From JAKALX01 sp964508715 (lineage in GTDB: Bacteria; Chloroflexota; Dehalococcoidia; Tepidiformales; Tepidiformaceae), in contig CAZDUX010000026.1 of assembly GCA_964508715.1 (NCBI GenBank), positions 1 through 34,651 of the forward strand: a DNA stretch of 34,651 nt. Direction: 5' to 3'. Position numbers and translations under genes: made by a program. The notes below the pieces were generated by a model. That model was not told the origin of the DNA, ran no database searches, and worked only from the letters and a program-made list of their open reading frames with translations. Of the stretch, positions 6,662 to 13,417 are shown one piece after another. Position 1 is the first letter of the stretch. Each line of letters starts with the position of its first letter.

Positions 6662-8104
6662 GTGCCGGTCCCCCCGATTCGCTACGCTCGCACGTCAGAC
6701 GACGTCTTCATCGCCTATTGCGTCGATGGCGCCGGCGCCCCCGCCCTCATGCTCGTCGAACCCCTCTTCGCCGATTTCGGCCTCTATTGGCCATGGCTCA
6801 TGGCCATGGAGAACTGGCCCGAACTCACCCGCAAGCATGCCATCGGCTACCTCAGCTGGCGTGGCTTCGGCCTCTCCGACCGCGAAACACCCCTTGCCAC
6901 CGTCGAAGACCGCCTCCGCGATATTGATGCCGTACTCGACCAGTGGGGCGTCGAAAAGGTCCCACTCTGGTGTGGTGGCAACGCCAGCGCCACGGGCATG
7001 CTCTACGCCACCGAACGGCCCGAGCGTGTCAGCTCACTCGTTCTCTACAACTTCTGGCCCGGGCCGGCGGACCGCACACCCGGCAAGGGCGCCCTCTCCC
7101 AGCTTCTCGAGGCCAACTGGGACTACTACCTCATCCTTCTCGGCCAGATCCTCACCGGGATCGACAGCCCCGAACGTGGCCGCGAGTTCACGAAGATCAT
7201 GGCCGCCTCCGCCACCCGCCAACAATACCGCCACTGGCTCGAAACGAACCACGAGATCGACGTCGCCGCGCTCATCCCCCGCATCCAGGCACCCACCCTC
7301 GTCATCGCCTGGCAACAGCTCACCCTCGGTTCCTTTTCACCTCTCGAAAGCGCCCGCAGGCTCGCCGCCGGCATCCCGAACGCGCGCCTTTCCCTGCTCC
7401 CCGGCAACTCCTACCTCGTGGACGAGATGAGCCTGGGCGCCGCCTCCCGCTTCACCATCGACGTCTCCGCCAACCGGATGGGCCCGGGTGCCACGTCCGC
7501 TCGTCACGATCCGCCCGTACCGCCCGAACGGTCCCTCCAGCCCTACCAGTCGCCACCGCGCGCCACCGCAACGCTCGCCGCCCCCGATCCGCCTTCGCCT
7601 CCGGCCACCACCGCCCACGAACTCTGCACCATCCTCTTCACCGACATCAAGGACAACGCCGCGATGATGCTCCGCCTCGGCGACCAACGCGGCCGCCAGG
7701 CCCTCCGCGACCATGAACGCCTCACCCGTGACGCCCTCCGTGCCCATGGTGGCACCGAGGTAAAGGCCATGGGCGAAGGGTTCCTCCTCACCTTCCCCTC
7801 CGCTGCCCGCGCCCTCGAATGCGCCGTCCACCTGCAACGCGGCTTCGCCAGCCACCCCGATCTCCAGGTCCGAATCGGCATCAACGCCGGTGAACCCATC
7901 GCCGAAGATGGCGACCTCTTTGGGACTGCCGTCATCACCGCGGCCCGCCTCTGTGGCAAAGCCGGCGGCGGCGAGATCCTCCTCTCCAACGTCGTCCGCG
8001 AGCTCACCGCCGGGCGCGGCTTCACCTTCGAAGAGCGTGGCCAGGCAGCCCTCCGCGGACTCGATGACCCCGTGAAGGTATTCGCCCTCCAGTGGACCCC
8101 CTGA
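6662..8104 (+). CDS. Pseudo-alpha/beta-hydrolase fused to a class III adenylate/guanylate cyclase-like domain
   Basis: The 480-aa protein has an alpha/beta-hydrolase-like domain (about residues 1-265), a Pro/Ala-rich linker (275-318) and a class III cyclase homology domain (about 320-480). In the hydrolase part the nucleophile elbow is replaced: LWCGGNASATG (102-112) has Gly where Ser is expected, and the usual C-terminal His is Tyr (GNSYLV, 248-253), so catalysis is unlikely and ligand sensing is possible. In the cyclase part the first metal Asp is kept (ILFTD, D328) and so are Lys368 and Arg429, but the second metal Asp is Glu (GEG, 371-373) and the usual transition-state Asn is Ile. Activity is therefore uncertain. 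Such fusions are recurrent in Chloroflexota. A second copy with different lesions lies at 25765-27186. The GTG start is leaderless. Confidence 0.85.
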   Translation: MPVPPIRYARTSDDVFIAYCVDGAGAPALMLVEPLFADFGLYWPWLMAMENWPELTRKHAIGYLSWRGFGLSDRETPLATVEDRLRDIDAVLDQWGVEKVPLWCGGNASATGMLYATERPERVSSLVLYNFWPGPADRTPGKGALSQLLEANWDYYLILLGQILTGIDSPERGREFTKIMAASATRQQYRHWLETNHEIDVAALIPRIQAPTLVIAWQQLTLGSFSPLESARRLAAGIPNARLSLLPGNSYLVDEMSLGAASRFTIDVSANRMGPGATSARHDPPVPPERSLQPYQSPPRATATLAAPDPPSPPATTAHELCTILFTDIKDNAAMMLRLGDQRGRQALRDHERLTRDALRAHGGTEVKAMGEGFLLTFPSAARALECAVHLQRGFASHPDLQVRIGINAGEPIAEDGDLFGTAVITAARLCGKAGGGEILLSNVVRELTAGRGFTFEERGQAALRGLDDPVKVFALQWTP

Positions 8105-8206
8105 CCGGCCACCATCTATCCCCGATTTGCAGGCACCGCTCAACCTCCGCCACGCCCAGATCAGAGTAGGATGACGCGCACAGCACTTCTCCTGGGGGCG
8201 GTACCC

Positions 8207-10033
8207 ATGCACAGCGTCTCCCTGCCTCGCGTCCGCCGCGTCACGGCTCTCTTCGTTCTCGCTGTGGCGATCCTCTGCGCCCTCCAGGTGACGCGTGGCC
8301 ACGCCACCGGCACGACACGCACGTGGACCGGCACCACCGACAGCAACTGGGGTACGGCCTCCAACTGGAACCCGGCCGGCGTGCCCTCCCAGGGCGACAC
8401 CCTCATCTTTCCCTCCGCCGCTCCCCTCACCACCAACAACAATCTCAACGGCCTCGAACTCGATGCCCTCTCGTTTGCCGCGAACTACGTCGTCACCGGC
8501 AACGCACTCACCATCGACACCGAGATAGACGTGACCAGCGCAACCGTGTCGATAGCGAACATGATCACCGTTGGCGCCGATAACATGAACTTCACCGTTA
8601 CCGGCGCCGCCTCCGAACTGGACCTCACCGGTGTCCTCAACCTCGCTGGTAGCAGCCCCATCTTCCACGGCCACGGCACCATCCAAACTGGCGACATCAC
8701 CGGCGCGGGCAACATCAACATGGCCGGCCCTGGCACCCTCGAATACCACGGCATGGCAACCTACAACGGCACGACCACCGTTGGCGGCGGCACCCTGCGC
8801 GCCGCAACCGACCTCGCCAACCCCTGCACTATCAACCCCGGCAACCTCAACCGGCTTCCCGTAAACGGGAGGGTCCTCGTCTCGGCCACCGCAATCCTCG
8901 ACCTCCAGTGCCCCGTCGTCATCGGCGAACTCGATGGCGACGGCGAGGTTCGCACCGAGTCTGCCGCCGCCATCCTTCGAATCAACGCCAACGGCGACTC
9001 CCAGTTCTCCGGCCAGGTCACAGGCCCCGGCGGACTCACCGTCGGCGACGCCTCCCACGGCCAGTACGGCCTCACCCTCCTCGGCACGAGCACCTACACC
9101 GGCCCCACCATCATCGATGGCGGCCTCCTCGCCCTGGCCAACGGTTCGATCGCCACGTCTTCGGGCGCGGTGGCCGGTGGTGGTGGCGTCGCGGGCGGCA
9201 GCGGCGCCTATCCTCCACTCTCACTCGCCGGCGCACTCCTCTATCCCGGCATCAACGGCGTCCCGGGAGAGCTCGAGACGCCATCCCTCACGATGACTGC
9301 CGCCAGCACCGCCCGCTTCGACCTCGGCCTCGACCCGTCGAGCTACGACCATATCGTCATCCTCGGCGGCGCCGTGGACCTGGGCGATGCACTCCTCGAT
9401 GTTCACGTCTCCTTCGGCTTCGACCCACCGGTCGGCACCGCGTACACCCTGATCAGCGGCGCGAACTCGATCCAGCATACGTTCCACGATCGCCCCGAGG
9501 GTTCGGTCTTTGCCGTCGGCAGCCGGCGTTTCGGGATCACCTACAAGGGTGGCGCGGGGCACGATGTGGTCATCACCCGTCTCCCCGCCGCGCCCGCCGA
9601 CCTCTCGATCACCAAGGCAGCGTCGTCATCCTCCGTGGCCCCGGGCCAGGCACTCACCTTCACCATCACCGTGAACAACGCCGGCCCCAACGACGCGGGC
9701 TTCCCCGCGATGTCCGACACCCTCCCCGCCGGTCTTCAGTTCCAATCCGTCACCGGCCCCGCCGGCTGGACGTGCTCCTATCCCACCGTCGGAACGCAGG
9801 TCGCCATCACCTGCCGGGCAAACAGCATCGCCAAAGACACCCGGGCAGCCTTCACGGTCGTGACGACAGTCGCAGCCAACGCCTCGGGCGATATCACGAA
9901 CACCGCCGCAATCACCTCGACCGCCGACGACGCCATCACCACAAACAACGCCGCCTCGGTAACCGTCCACGTCTCGAGCGACGCACGGCCCTACCGGCTC
10001 ACCGCACCGAACCTTGCAAGGGAGGGGAGCTGA
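8207..10033 (+). CDS. Large secreted protein with autotransporter-type beta-strand repeats and a DUF11-like domain
   Basis: The start is taken at ATG 8207, with GGGGGCGG just upstream and a TAGGAT -10 at 8167-8172; an in-frame ATG at 8171 would lie on that -10. The 608-aa product has a signal peptide (residues 1-35, RVRRVTALFVLAVAILCAL). It opens with RTWTGTTDSNWGTASNWNPAGVPSQGDTLIFP, the classic head of surface passenger domains. Two autotransporter-associated repeats follow (TLEYHGMATYNGTTTVGGGTLRA and LTLLGTSTYTGPTIIDGGLLALANGS). The C-terminal ~115 residues form a DUF11-like Ig-type domain (ADLSITKAASSSSVAPGQALTFTITVNNAGPNDA...). No outer-membrane barrel, LPXTG or membrane anchor follows. 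It would be released or held non-covalently at the surface. A function cannot be assigned. Confidence 0.8.
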   Translation: MHSVSLPRVRRVTALFVLAVAILCALQVTRGHATGTTRTWTGTTDSNWGTASNWNPAGVPSQGDTLIFPSAAPLTTNNNLNGLELDALSFAANYVVTGNALTIDTEIDVTSATVSIANMITVGADNMNFTVTGAASELDLTGVLNLAGSSPIFHGHGTIQTGDITGAGNINMAGPGTLEYHGMATYNGTTTVGGGTLRAATDLANPCTINPGNLNRLPVNGRVLVSATAILDLQCPVVIGELDGDGEVRTESAAAILRINANGDSQFSGQVTGPGGLTVGDASHGQYGLTLLGTSTYTGPTIIDGGLLALANGSIATSSGAVAGGGGVAGGSGAYPPLSLAGALLYPGINGVPGELETPSLTMTAASTARFDLGLDPSSYDHIVILGGAVDLGDALLDVHVSFGFDPPVGTAYTLISGANSIQHTFHDRPEGSVFAVGSRRFGITYKGGAGHDVVITRLPAAPADLSITKAASSSSVAPGQALTFTITVNNAGPNDAGFPAMSDTLPAGLQFQSVTGPAGWTCSYPTVGTQVAITCRANSIAKDTRAAFTVVTTVAANASGDITNTAAITSTADDAITTNNAASVTVHVSSDARPYRLTAPNLAREGS

Positions 10034-10041
10034 AACCGCTC

Positions 10042-10674
10042 CTATGCGCGCTCCGCCCGATCCGCGCAGCCACCCGCTATCTCGAGCAGCTTGATCATCT
10101 CGTCCAGTAACACCGTCATATCCGTCTCCGGCGCAATCAACCGTGCCATCCGGCAACCCCAGTAAAACGCAACGAGCGACGCACCGATACGCTGCGCATC
10201 GAGTTCCGCCGGGAAATCACCCTGTTCCCGCGCCACTTCGAGTCGTGCCGCAATGGCCGCCGCTATCTCCACGTGGTCCGATCGGATGTCCTCGAGGATC
10301 TGATCCTCGCCCTCGCGCACCGCGCGCAGCACGCTCTCGAGGAACATCAGCGTATCGATCCGGTCCTCCGGCATCGCCATCAACTCGAAGGTCGCGCGCG
10401 ACAGGCTCGCGAACTGCTCCAGGGCACGGGCATTCGGATCCGGATTGTCTTTCCACTGCGCTTTGACGTTGTCCGCGCTCTCGCTCATGCACCCCCGGGC
10501 AAGGTCTTCCTTGCTCGGAAAGTAGCGGTAGATCGCACCGGGCGAGATGCCCGCCAACGCGGCAATCTCCGCCATCGTCGCTGCCTCCACGCCCTTGCTC
10601 GAAAACACGCTGCAGGCGGCATCGAGGATCGACCTGCGGCGTGCTTCGAGATGAGCGTCAGAGACTCGCGCCAC
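10042..10674 (-). CDS. TetR/AcrR-family transcriptional regulator
   Basis: The 210-aa protein has the TetR DNA-binding domain at residues 10-57: ILDAACSVFSSKGVEAATMAEIAALAGISPGAIYRYFPSKEDL, with recognition helix SPGAIYRYF. The remaining all-helical part would bind an inducer. The start is GTG 10674, three bases after the stop of the small ORF 10678-10848, so the two are probably translated together. Tandem dyads around the promoter at 10866-10935 suggest autoregulation. Their similarity to the Bacillus FadR box (as I recall it) hints at an acyl-CoA-responsive regulator of fatty-acid degradation, which would fit the two acyl-CoA dehydrogenase genes in the window. That link is inference only. 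Confidence 0.92.
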   Translation of the reverse strand: MARVSDAHLEARRRSILDAACSVFSSKGVEAATMAEIAALAGISPGAIYRYFPSKEDLARGCMSESADNVKAQWKDNPDPNARALEQFASLSRATFELMAMPEDRIDTLMFLESVLRAVREGEDQILEDIRSDHVEIAAAIAARLEVAREQGDFPAELDAQRIGASLVAFYWGCRMARLIAPETDMTVLLDEMIKLLEIAGGCADRAERA

Positions 10675-10677
10675 GAA

Positions 10678-10848
10678 TTATGCCTTCACCGGGGTCTGGC
10701 TGCTCCACGGCAAATGGGCGCGGGCCGACCGGAGTGCCAATTCCAGGCGCTCGACGCGCGAGATGCGCGCGTACTCCATGCGCTGGTCGATCTTGCGCGC
10801 GGCCGCCTTCACTTCGTTGCTGCGGGCCTGGTACATCGATTCAAGCAT
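10678..10848 (-). CDS. Small charged helical protein (56 aa) co-transcribed with tetR
   Basis: This ORF is too short for most gene callers but has a near-perfect Shine-Dalgarno sequence: CGGAGGTG (10853-10860) ends four bases before ATG 10848. It is the first cistron after the operator-bearing promoter, and its stop codon is separated from the tetR GTG by three bases. The product reads MLESMYQARSNEVKAAARKI, then continues through RMEYARISRVERLELALRSAR and ends SQTPVKA. It is almost wholly helical and charged, without Cys or a membrane segment. It could be a small partner of the regulator or a translational coupler. I know no family for it. Confidence 0.6.
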   Translation of the reverse strand: MLESMYQARSNEVKAAARKIDQRMEYARISRVERLELALRSARAHLPWSSQTPVKA

Positions 10849-10865
10849 TCTACACCTCCGTAAGT

Positions 10866-10918
10866 GAACGTCTATTCATATGAATGAACCTCCGTTCACT
10901 GAATGAATCATCGTTCAG
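10866..10918. promoter_or_regulatory. Tandem TetR-type operators (two 18-bp boxes plus a degenerate third)
   Basis: Box A is TGAATGAACCTCCGTTCA (10882-10899) and box B is TGAATGAATCATCGTTCA (10901-10918): the same half sites in direct register, 19 bp apart. Each is an imperfect dyad TGAATGA...TCRTTCA. A weaker relative, TGAACGTCTATTCA, lies at 10866-10879, and ATTCATATGAAT (10875-10886) is a perfect 12-bp palindrome overlapping box A. Box B overlaps the -10 region of the minus-strand promoter, and box A lies at the expected start of transcription. Binding here would block transcription of the small ORF and tetR. Confidence 0.7.
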
Positions 10919-10935
10919 TTTCCCCTGGGAGTCAA
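10908..10935 (-). promoter_or_regulatory. Promoter of the small-ORF/tetR operon
   Basis: On the minus strand TTGACT (10930-10935) is followed after 16 bases by GATGAT (10908-10913), giving 5/6 and 4/6 matches to the -35 and -10 consensus. The -10 lies inside operator box B (10901-10918). Confidence 0.6.
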
Positions 10936-10989
10936 TACCCTTTGCATAGAAAATTCCGGCCCTTTCACCAAACGTTCACAATCTCCCGC

Positions 10990-12348
10990 TCACCGCCTCC
11001 AGAACCGCTCCCGCACCATCCCCGCCACGTTCGGGTGCGACTCCCGCACCTCCCGCAACTGGCTCCCAGCCTCGAACCCATCAACCTCCACCTTCGGCGT
11101 CGCCACCCGTTGCGAAAGGTAAATCCCCGAATGCCCGCTCACCAGGTATGCCACAAAACACGCCGTCGCCAGGTACACCGCCGGCCCCGCCCCAAACAAC
11201 TCAATCCCCATGAGCGTGCACGCCAGCGGCGTGTTCGCCGCCCCCGCGAACACCGCCACGAATCCCAGCCCCGCAAACAGGTCCGCCGGCCCCCCCAGGA
11301 TCACCGCCAGCCGATTCCCCAGTGTCGATCCGATGAAGAAGAGCGGTGTCACCTCGCCACCCTTGAACCCGCTCCCCAGCGCCACCGCCGTGAAGAGGAT
11401 CTTCCACCACCACGAGAGCCAGCCCGCACCACCCTCGTGGAACGCCGACACGATGCTCGTCGAACCCGCCTCGCGTGCTGTTACCCCGAGCCCCAGGTAG
11501 TCACGCGTCCCGAGCAGATACACCAGCCCGATCGTAATCAGCCCCCCGATCGCCGGCCGCAGGTAGGGGCTCCGAACGCTCGCCAGGAAAATGCGCCGGC
11601 TCGTGTGTGCCGCCTCCGCGAAGATCAGCGCCGCCAGCCCGAACGCGACACCCGCCGCCACCACCTTCAGCATCAGCACCCAGTCGAACGGCAGCCCCGG
11701 CGTGCGCCCGGCCAGCTCAACGTGGTAGGCCGTGTGGTGCGCACCCCATTCGGCAGTCGTGAAGTCCGCAAGCAACGCCGCATAGAGCACCGGGATCAGC
11801 GCCGAGTACTCCATCCGCCCGATCGCCAGCACCTCCATCGCGAAGACCGCCCCGGCAAGCGGCGTCCCGAATACCGCCCCAAACCCCGCCGCAATTCCGG
11901 CCATCAGCAACACCCGCACATCGGCCGGACTGAGCCGAAGCCAGCGCCCCACCGCCGCCGCTACGCCACCACCCATCTGCACCGCTGTGCCCTCACGCCC
12001 AACCGATGCTCCGAACAGGTGCGCCTCCACCGTTGTCACCAGGATGAGCGGCACGATCCGCGCCGGAACCCCGCCACCCGGCTCATGGATCTCATCGACG
12101 AGCAGGTTGTTGCCGCCTTCGACCGATCGCCCGAACCAGTGATAGAGCGCCCCCGCCACCATGCCAGCCACCGGGAGCAGGAAGAGGATCCATGGGTGGT
12201 CGAGCCGGTAGTCCGTCACCCTGTCCAGCGACCACAGGAACAACGCGCAGATCGACCCCGTCGCCACCGCGACCGGCGCAAGGATCACGCCCCATTTCGC
12301 GAGATACCGGGCGATGAGGATGTGATCTCGGGCGTTCCAGTGCAGCAT
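10990..12348 (-). CDS. clcF: CLC-family fluoride/proton antiporter (CLC-F type)
   Basis: The 452-aa multi-pass membrane protein is a CLC-superfamily carrier. The selectivity-filter region reads GASVGREGTAVQMGGG (residues 113-128), with the gating Glu in GREG (117-120) followed by Thr rather than the Pro of chloride-type CLCs. The first filter motif, GSGIP in chloride transporters, is replaced by GGNNLLVDEIHEPG (78-91). The later motif is FKGGEVTPLFFIGSTLG (328-344) instead of GGIFAPSLF. These departures, together with a fluoride riboswitch at 12359-12455 directly upstream, identify it as the fluoride-expelling branch rather than a chloride channel. It would export F- from the cytoplasm in exchange for protons. 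No C-terminal CBS domains are present. The start ATG 12348 follows TAGGAG, which lies inside the riboswitch hairpin. Confidence 0.9.
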   Translation of the reverse strand: MLHWNARDHILIARYLAKWGVILAPVAVATGSICALFLWSLDRVTDYRLDHPWILFLLPVAGMVAGALYHWFGRSVEGGNNLLVDEIHEPGGGVPARIVPLILVTTVEAHLFGASVGREGTAVQMGGGVAAAVGRWLRLSPADVRVLLMAGIAAGFGAVFGTPLAGAVFAMEVLAIGRMEYSALIPVLYAALLADFTTAEWGAHHTAYHVELAGRTPGLPFDWVLMLKVVAAGVAFGLAALIFAEAAHTSRRIFLASVRSPYLRPAIGGLITIGLVYLLGTRDYLGLGVTAREAGSTSIVSAFHEGGAGWLSWWWKILFTAVALGSGFKGGEVTPLFFIGSTLGNRLAVILGGPADLFAGLGFVAVFAGAANTPLACTLMGIELFGAGPAVYLATACFVAYLVSGHSGIYLSQRVATPKVEVDGFEAGSQLREVRESHPNVAGMVRERFWRR

Positions 12349-12358
12349 CCGGGCACAC

Positions 12359-12455
12359 GACTCCTACATTCCTGTAGGAGTCATCAGCTCCGCCGGCGCG
12401 ACTCCAACGTCACGACGCCGGGGGCGGTTCTTGCAATCGGCAGGACTCCATCGCC
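12359..12455 (-). promoter_or_regulatory. Fluoride riboswitch (crcB motif) with Shine-Dalgarno-sequestering hairpin
   Basis: Read on the minus strand the element starts GGCGATGGAGTCCTGCC (12455-12439), continues AAGAACCGCC, has a GC-rich P3 arm (CCGCC with GGCGG), and closes GCTGATGACTCCTACAG (12388-12372). GGCGAUG...AACCGC...CUGAUGacUCCUAC is the crcB consensus. P1 forms between GGAGTC (12444-12449) and GACTCC (12377-12382). The 3' P1 strand is also the left arm of a second hairpin, GACTCCTACA (12373-12382) with TGTAGGAGTC (12359-12368), loop GGAA, which buries the TAGGAG ribosome-binding site of ATG 12348. The two pairings exclude each other: fluoride-stabilised P1 should free the Shine-Dalgarno and turn translation on. 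This mechanism is inferred from base pairing. Confidence 0.93.
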
Positions 12456-12464
12456 GTACCAGCG

Positions 12465-12493
12465 ACTTTACCGGGCACTGGCCTCAACAACAA
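12465..12493 (-). promoter_or_regulatory. Promoter of the fluoride riboswitch transcript
   Basis: On the minus strand TTGTTG (12488-12493) and TAAAGT (12465-12470) are separated by 17 bases. The predicted start near 12458 falls about three bases before the first base of the riboswitch (12455), which supports both calls. Confidence 0.65.
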
Positions 12494-12516
12494 CACGTGC
12501 GAACCCCGGCCCACCC

Positions 12517-13056
12517 TCACCCCCGGCCCGCATCTCCGTGCGGCGTCCGCGAAAACGTCGCCGCCCAGGCCGCCCGCCGCGCCTGCACCTCGGCCAGCGT
12601 CTCCCCCAGCAACCGTTCGATCTGCGCCACATGTTCGTCGCTCTCACGCACCCACATCTCCACCAGGTCCGAAAGCGTCACCCGCCCGCGCTCCGCCACA
12701 CGCAGGCCGCGCTCCCAATCCTCATCGCGCAGCGACCGCAGGATCGCGACACTCGCCTGCCGCTGCAACGCGAAATCACCCAGGATCTGCTCCTTCCGGT
12801 CCCGGCTCCTGTTTCGTCCTGCCTCCCACCTCCGCCCATCGAGGAATGACACCCCGGGCTCCTCCTCGGCCAGGCCCCGTTCCAACGACAGGCGCATGCA
12901 GAGGAACTCGTTATCGCGCACGTGAGCCAGGATCGTGCGCACACTCCATTCGCCCTCGGCCGGCCGCGCATCGAGTGCCTCATCCGTGGCTTCAGCCACC
13001 AGGTGGGCCAGTGTCTTCGGCGTTGCCGCCAGCCTTTCGATCCGTTCAGCAGTCAT
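12517..13056 (-). CDS. DinB-like four-helix-bundle protein
   Basis: The 179-aa protein has the DinB/YfiT-like layout. It begins MTAERIERLAATPKTLAHLV, has EGEWSVRTILAHVRDNEF (about residues 48-65) carrying the first metal-type His, and RVTLSDLVEMWVRESDEHVAQIERLL near the C-terminus, carrying another His. The middle His of the usual triad is not obvious. Relatives include metal-dependent thiol transferases (bacillithiol or mycothiol type) and many uncharacterised proteins. ATG 13056 is preceded by TACGAT (13063-13068) with a 6-base gap, so the mRNA is likely leaderless; GGAGAC in the gap could be a weak ribosome site. Longer in-frame upstream sequence exists, but it is low-complexity and not family-like. 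Confidence 0.8.
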   Translation of the reverse strand: MTAERIERLAATPKTLAHLVAEATDEALDARPAEGEWSVRTILAHVRDNEFLCMRLSLERGLAEEEPGVSFLDGRRWEAGRNRSRDRKEQILGDFALQRQASVAILRSLRDEDWERGLRVAERGRVTLSDLVEMWVRESDEHVAQIERLLGETLAEVQARRAAWAATFSRTPHGDAGRG

Positions 13057-13219
13057 GTCTCCATCGTACCCGCCGGCAGCAGCGTCCACGAGCACCCACC
13101 GGGCCGCGCGAAAAACCCTGGAAACCCGAAATTCGCGCGGTCGAAACGGTTGAAGCCGTGCAATCTGCTGGGGTACTGTTCCGCACGAGCGAGGCGCGCT
13201 TCCTGCGAGGGCCCCTATA

Positions 13220-13417
13220 GTGGGACCCACCCCGGACGAAGATCGCCCCGCCGAACACCCCACGGCGAACGATAATCCGGACCCCGAACCGCTCCCGCGC
13301 GAGGCCTGCGCCTGGTGCGGGCGTGTCCTCCGCGAAGGACCCGAGCCAACGTCCCACGGGATCTGTCCCGAGTGCCTCGCCAGGCTCCAGGACTCGCTCA
13401 ACCGCCCGAAACCCTAA
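13220..13417 (+). CDS. Small zinc-ribbon-like protein (65 aa)
   Basis: After an acidic, Pro-rich N-terminus (residues 1-28) the protein has CAWC (Cys30, Cys33) and SHGICPECLARL (Cys49, Cys52), a CxxC-N15-CxxC zinc-knuckle pair. The C-terminal SHGICPxCL motif recurs in small bacterial proteins and at the ends of some regulators; no function is assigned. The start is GTG 13220 without a clear Shine-Dalgarno. Its stop codon overlaps by two bases the stop of the convergent portal gene (13414-14688). Confidence 0.65.
   Translation: MGPTPDEDRPAEHPTANDNPDPEPLPREACAWCGRVLREGPEPTSHGICPECLARLQDSLNRPKP

Noticed and set aside
7337..9058. Minus-strand ORF (573 codons) spanning parts of two plus-strand genes
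   Set aside because: It crosses the junction of two well-supported genes and has Gly/Glu/Val-rich antisense composition without motifs.
10903..12849. Long plus-strand ORF (648 codons) across the CLC gene and riboswitch
   Set aside because: Arg/Pro/His-rich shadow frame antisense to the CLC-F gene, running through the riboswitch.
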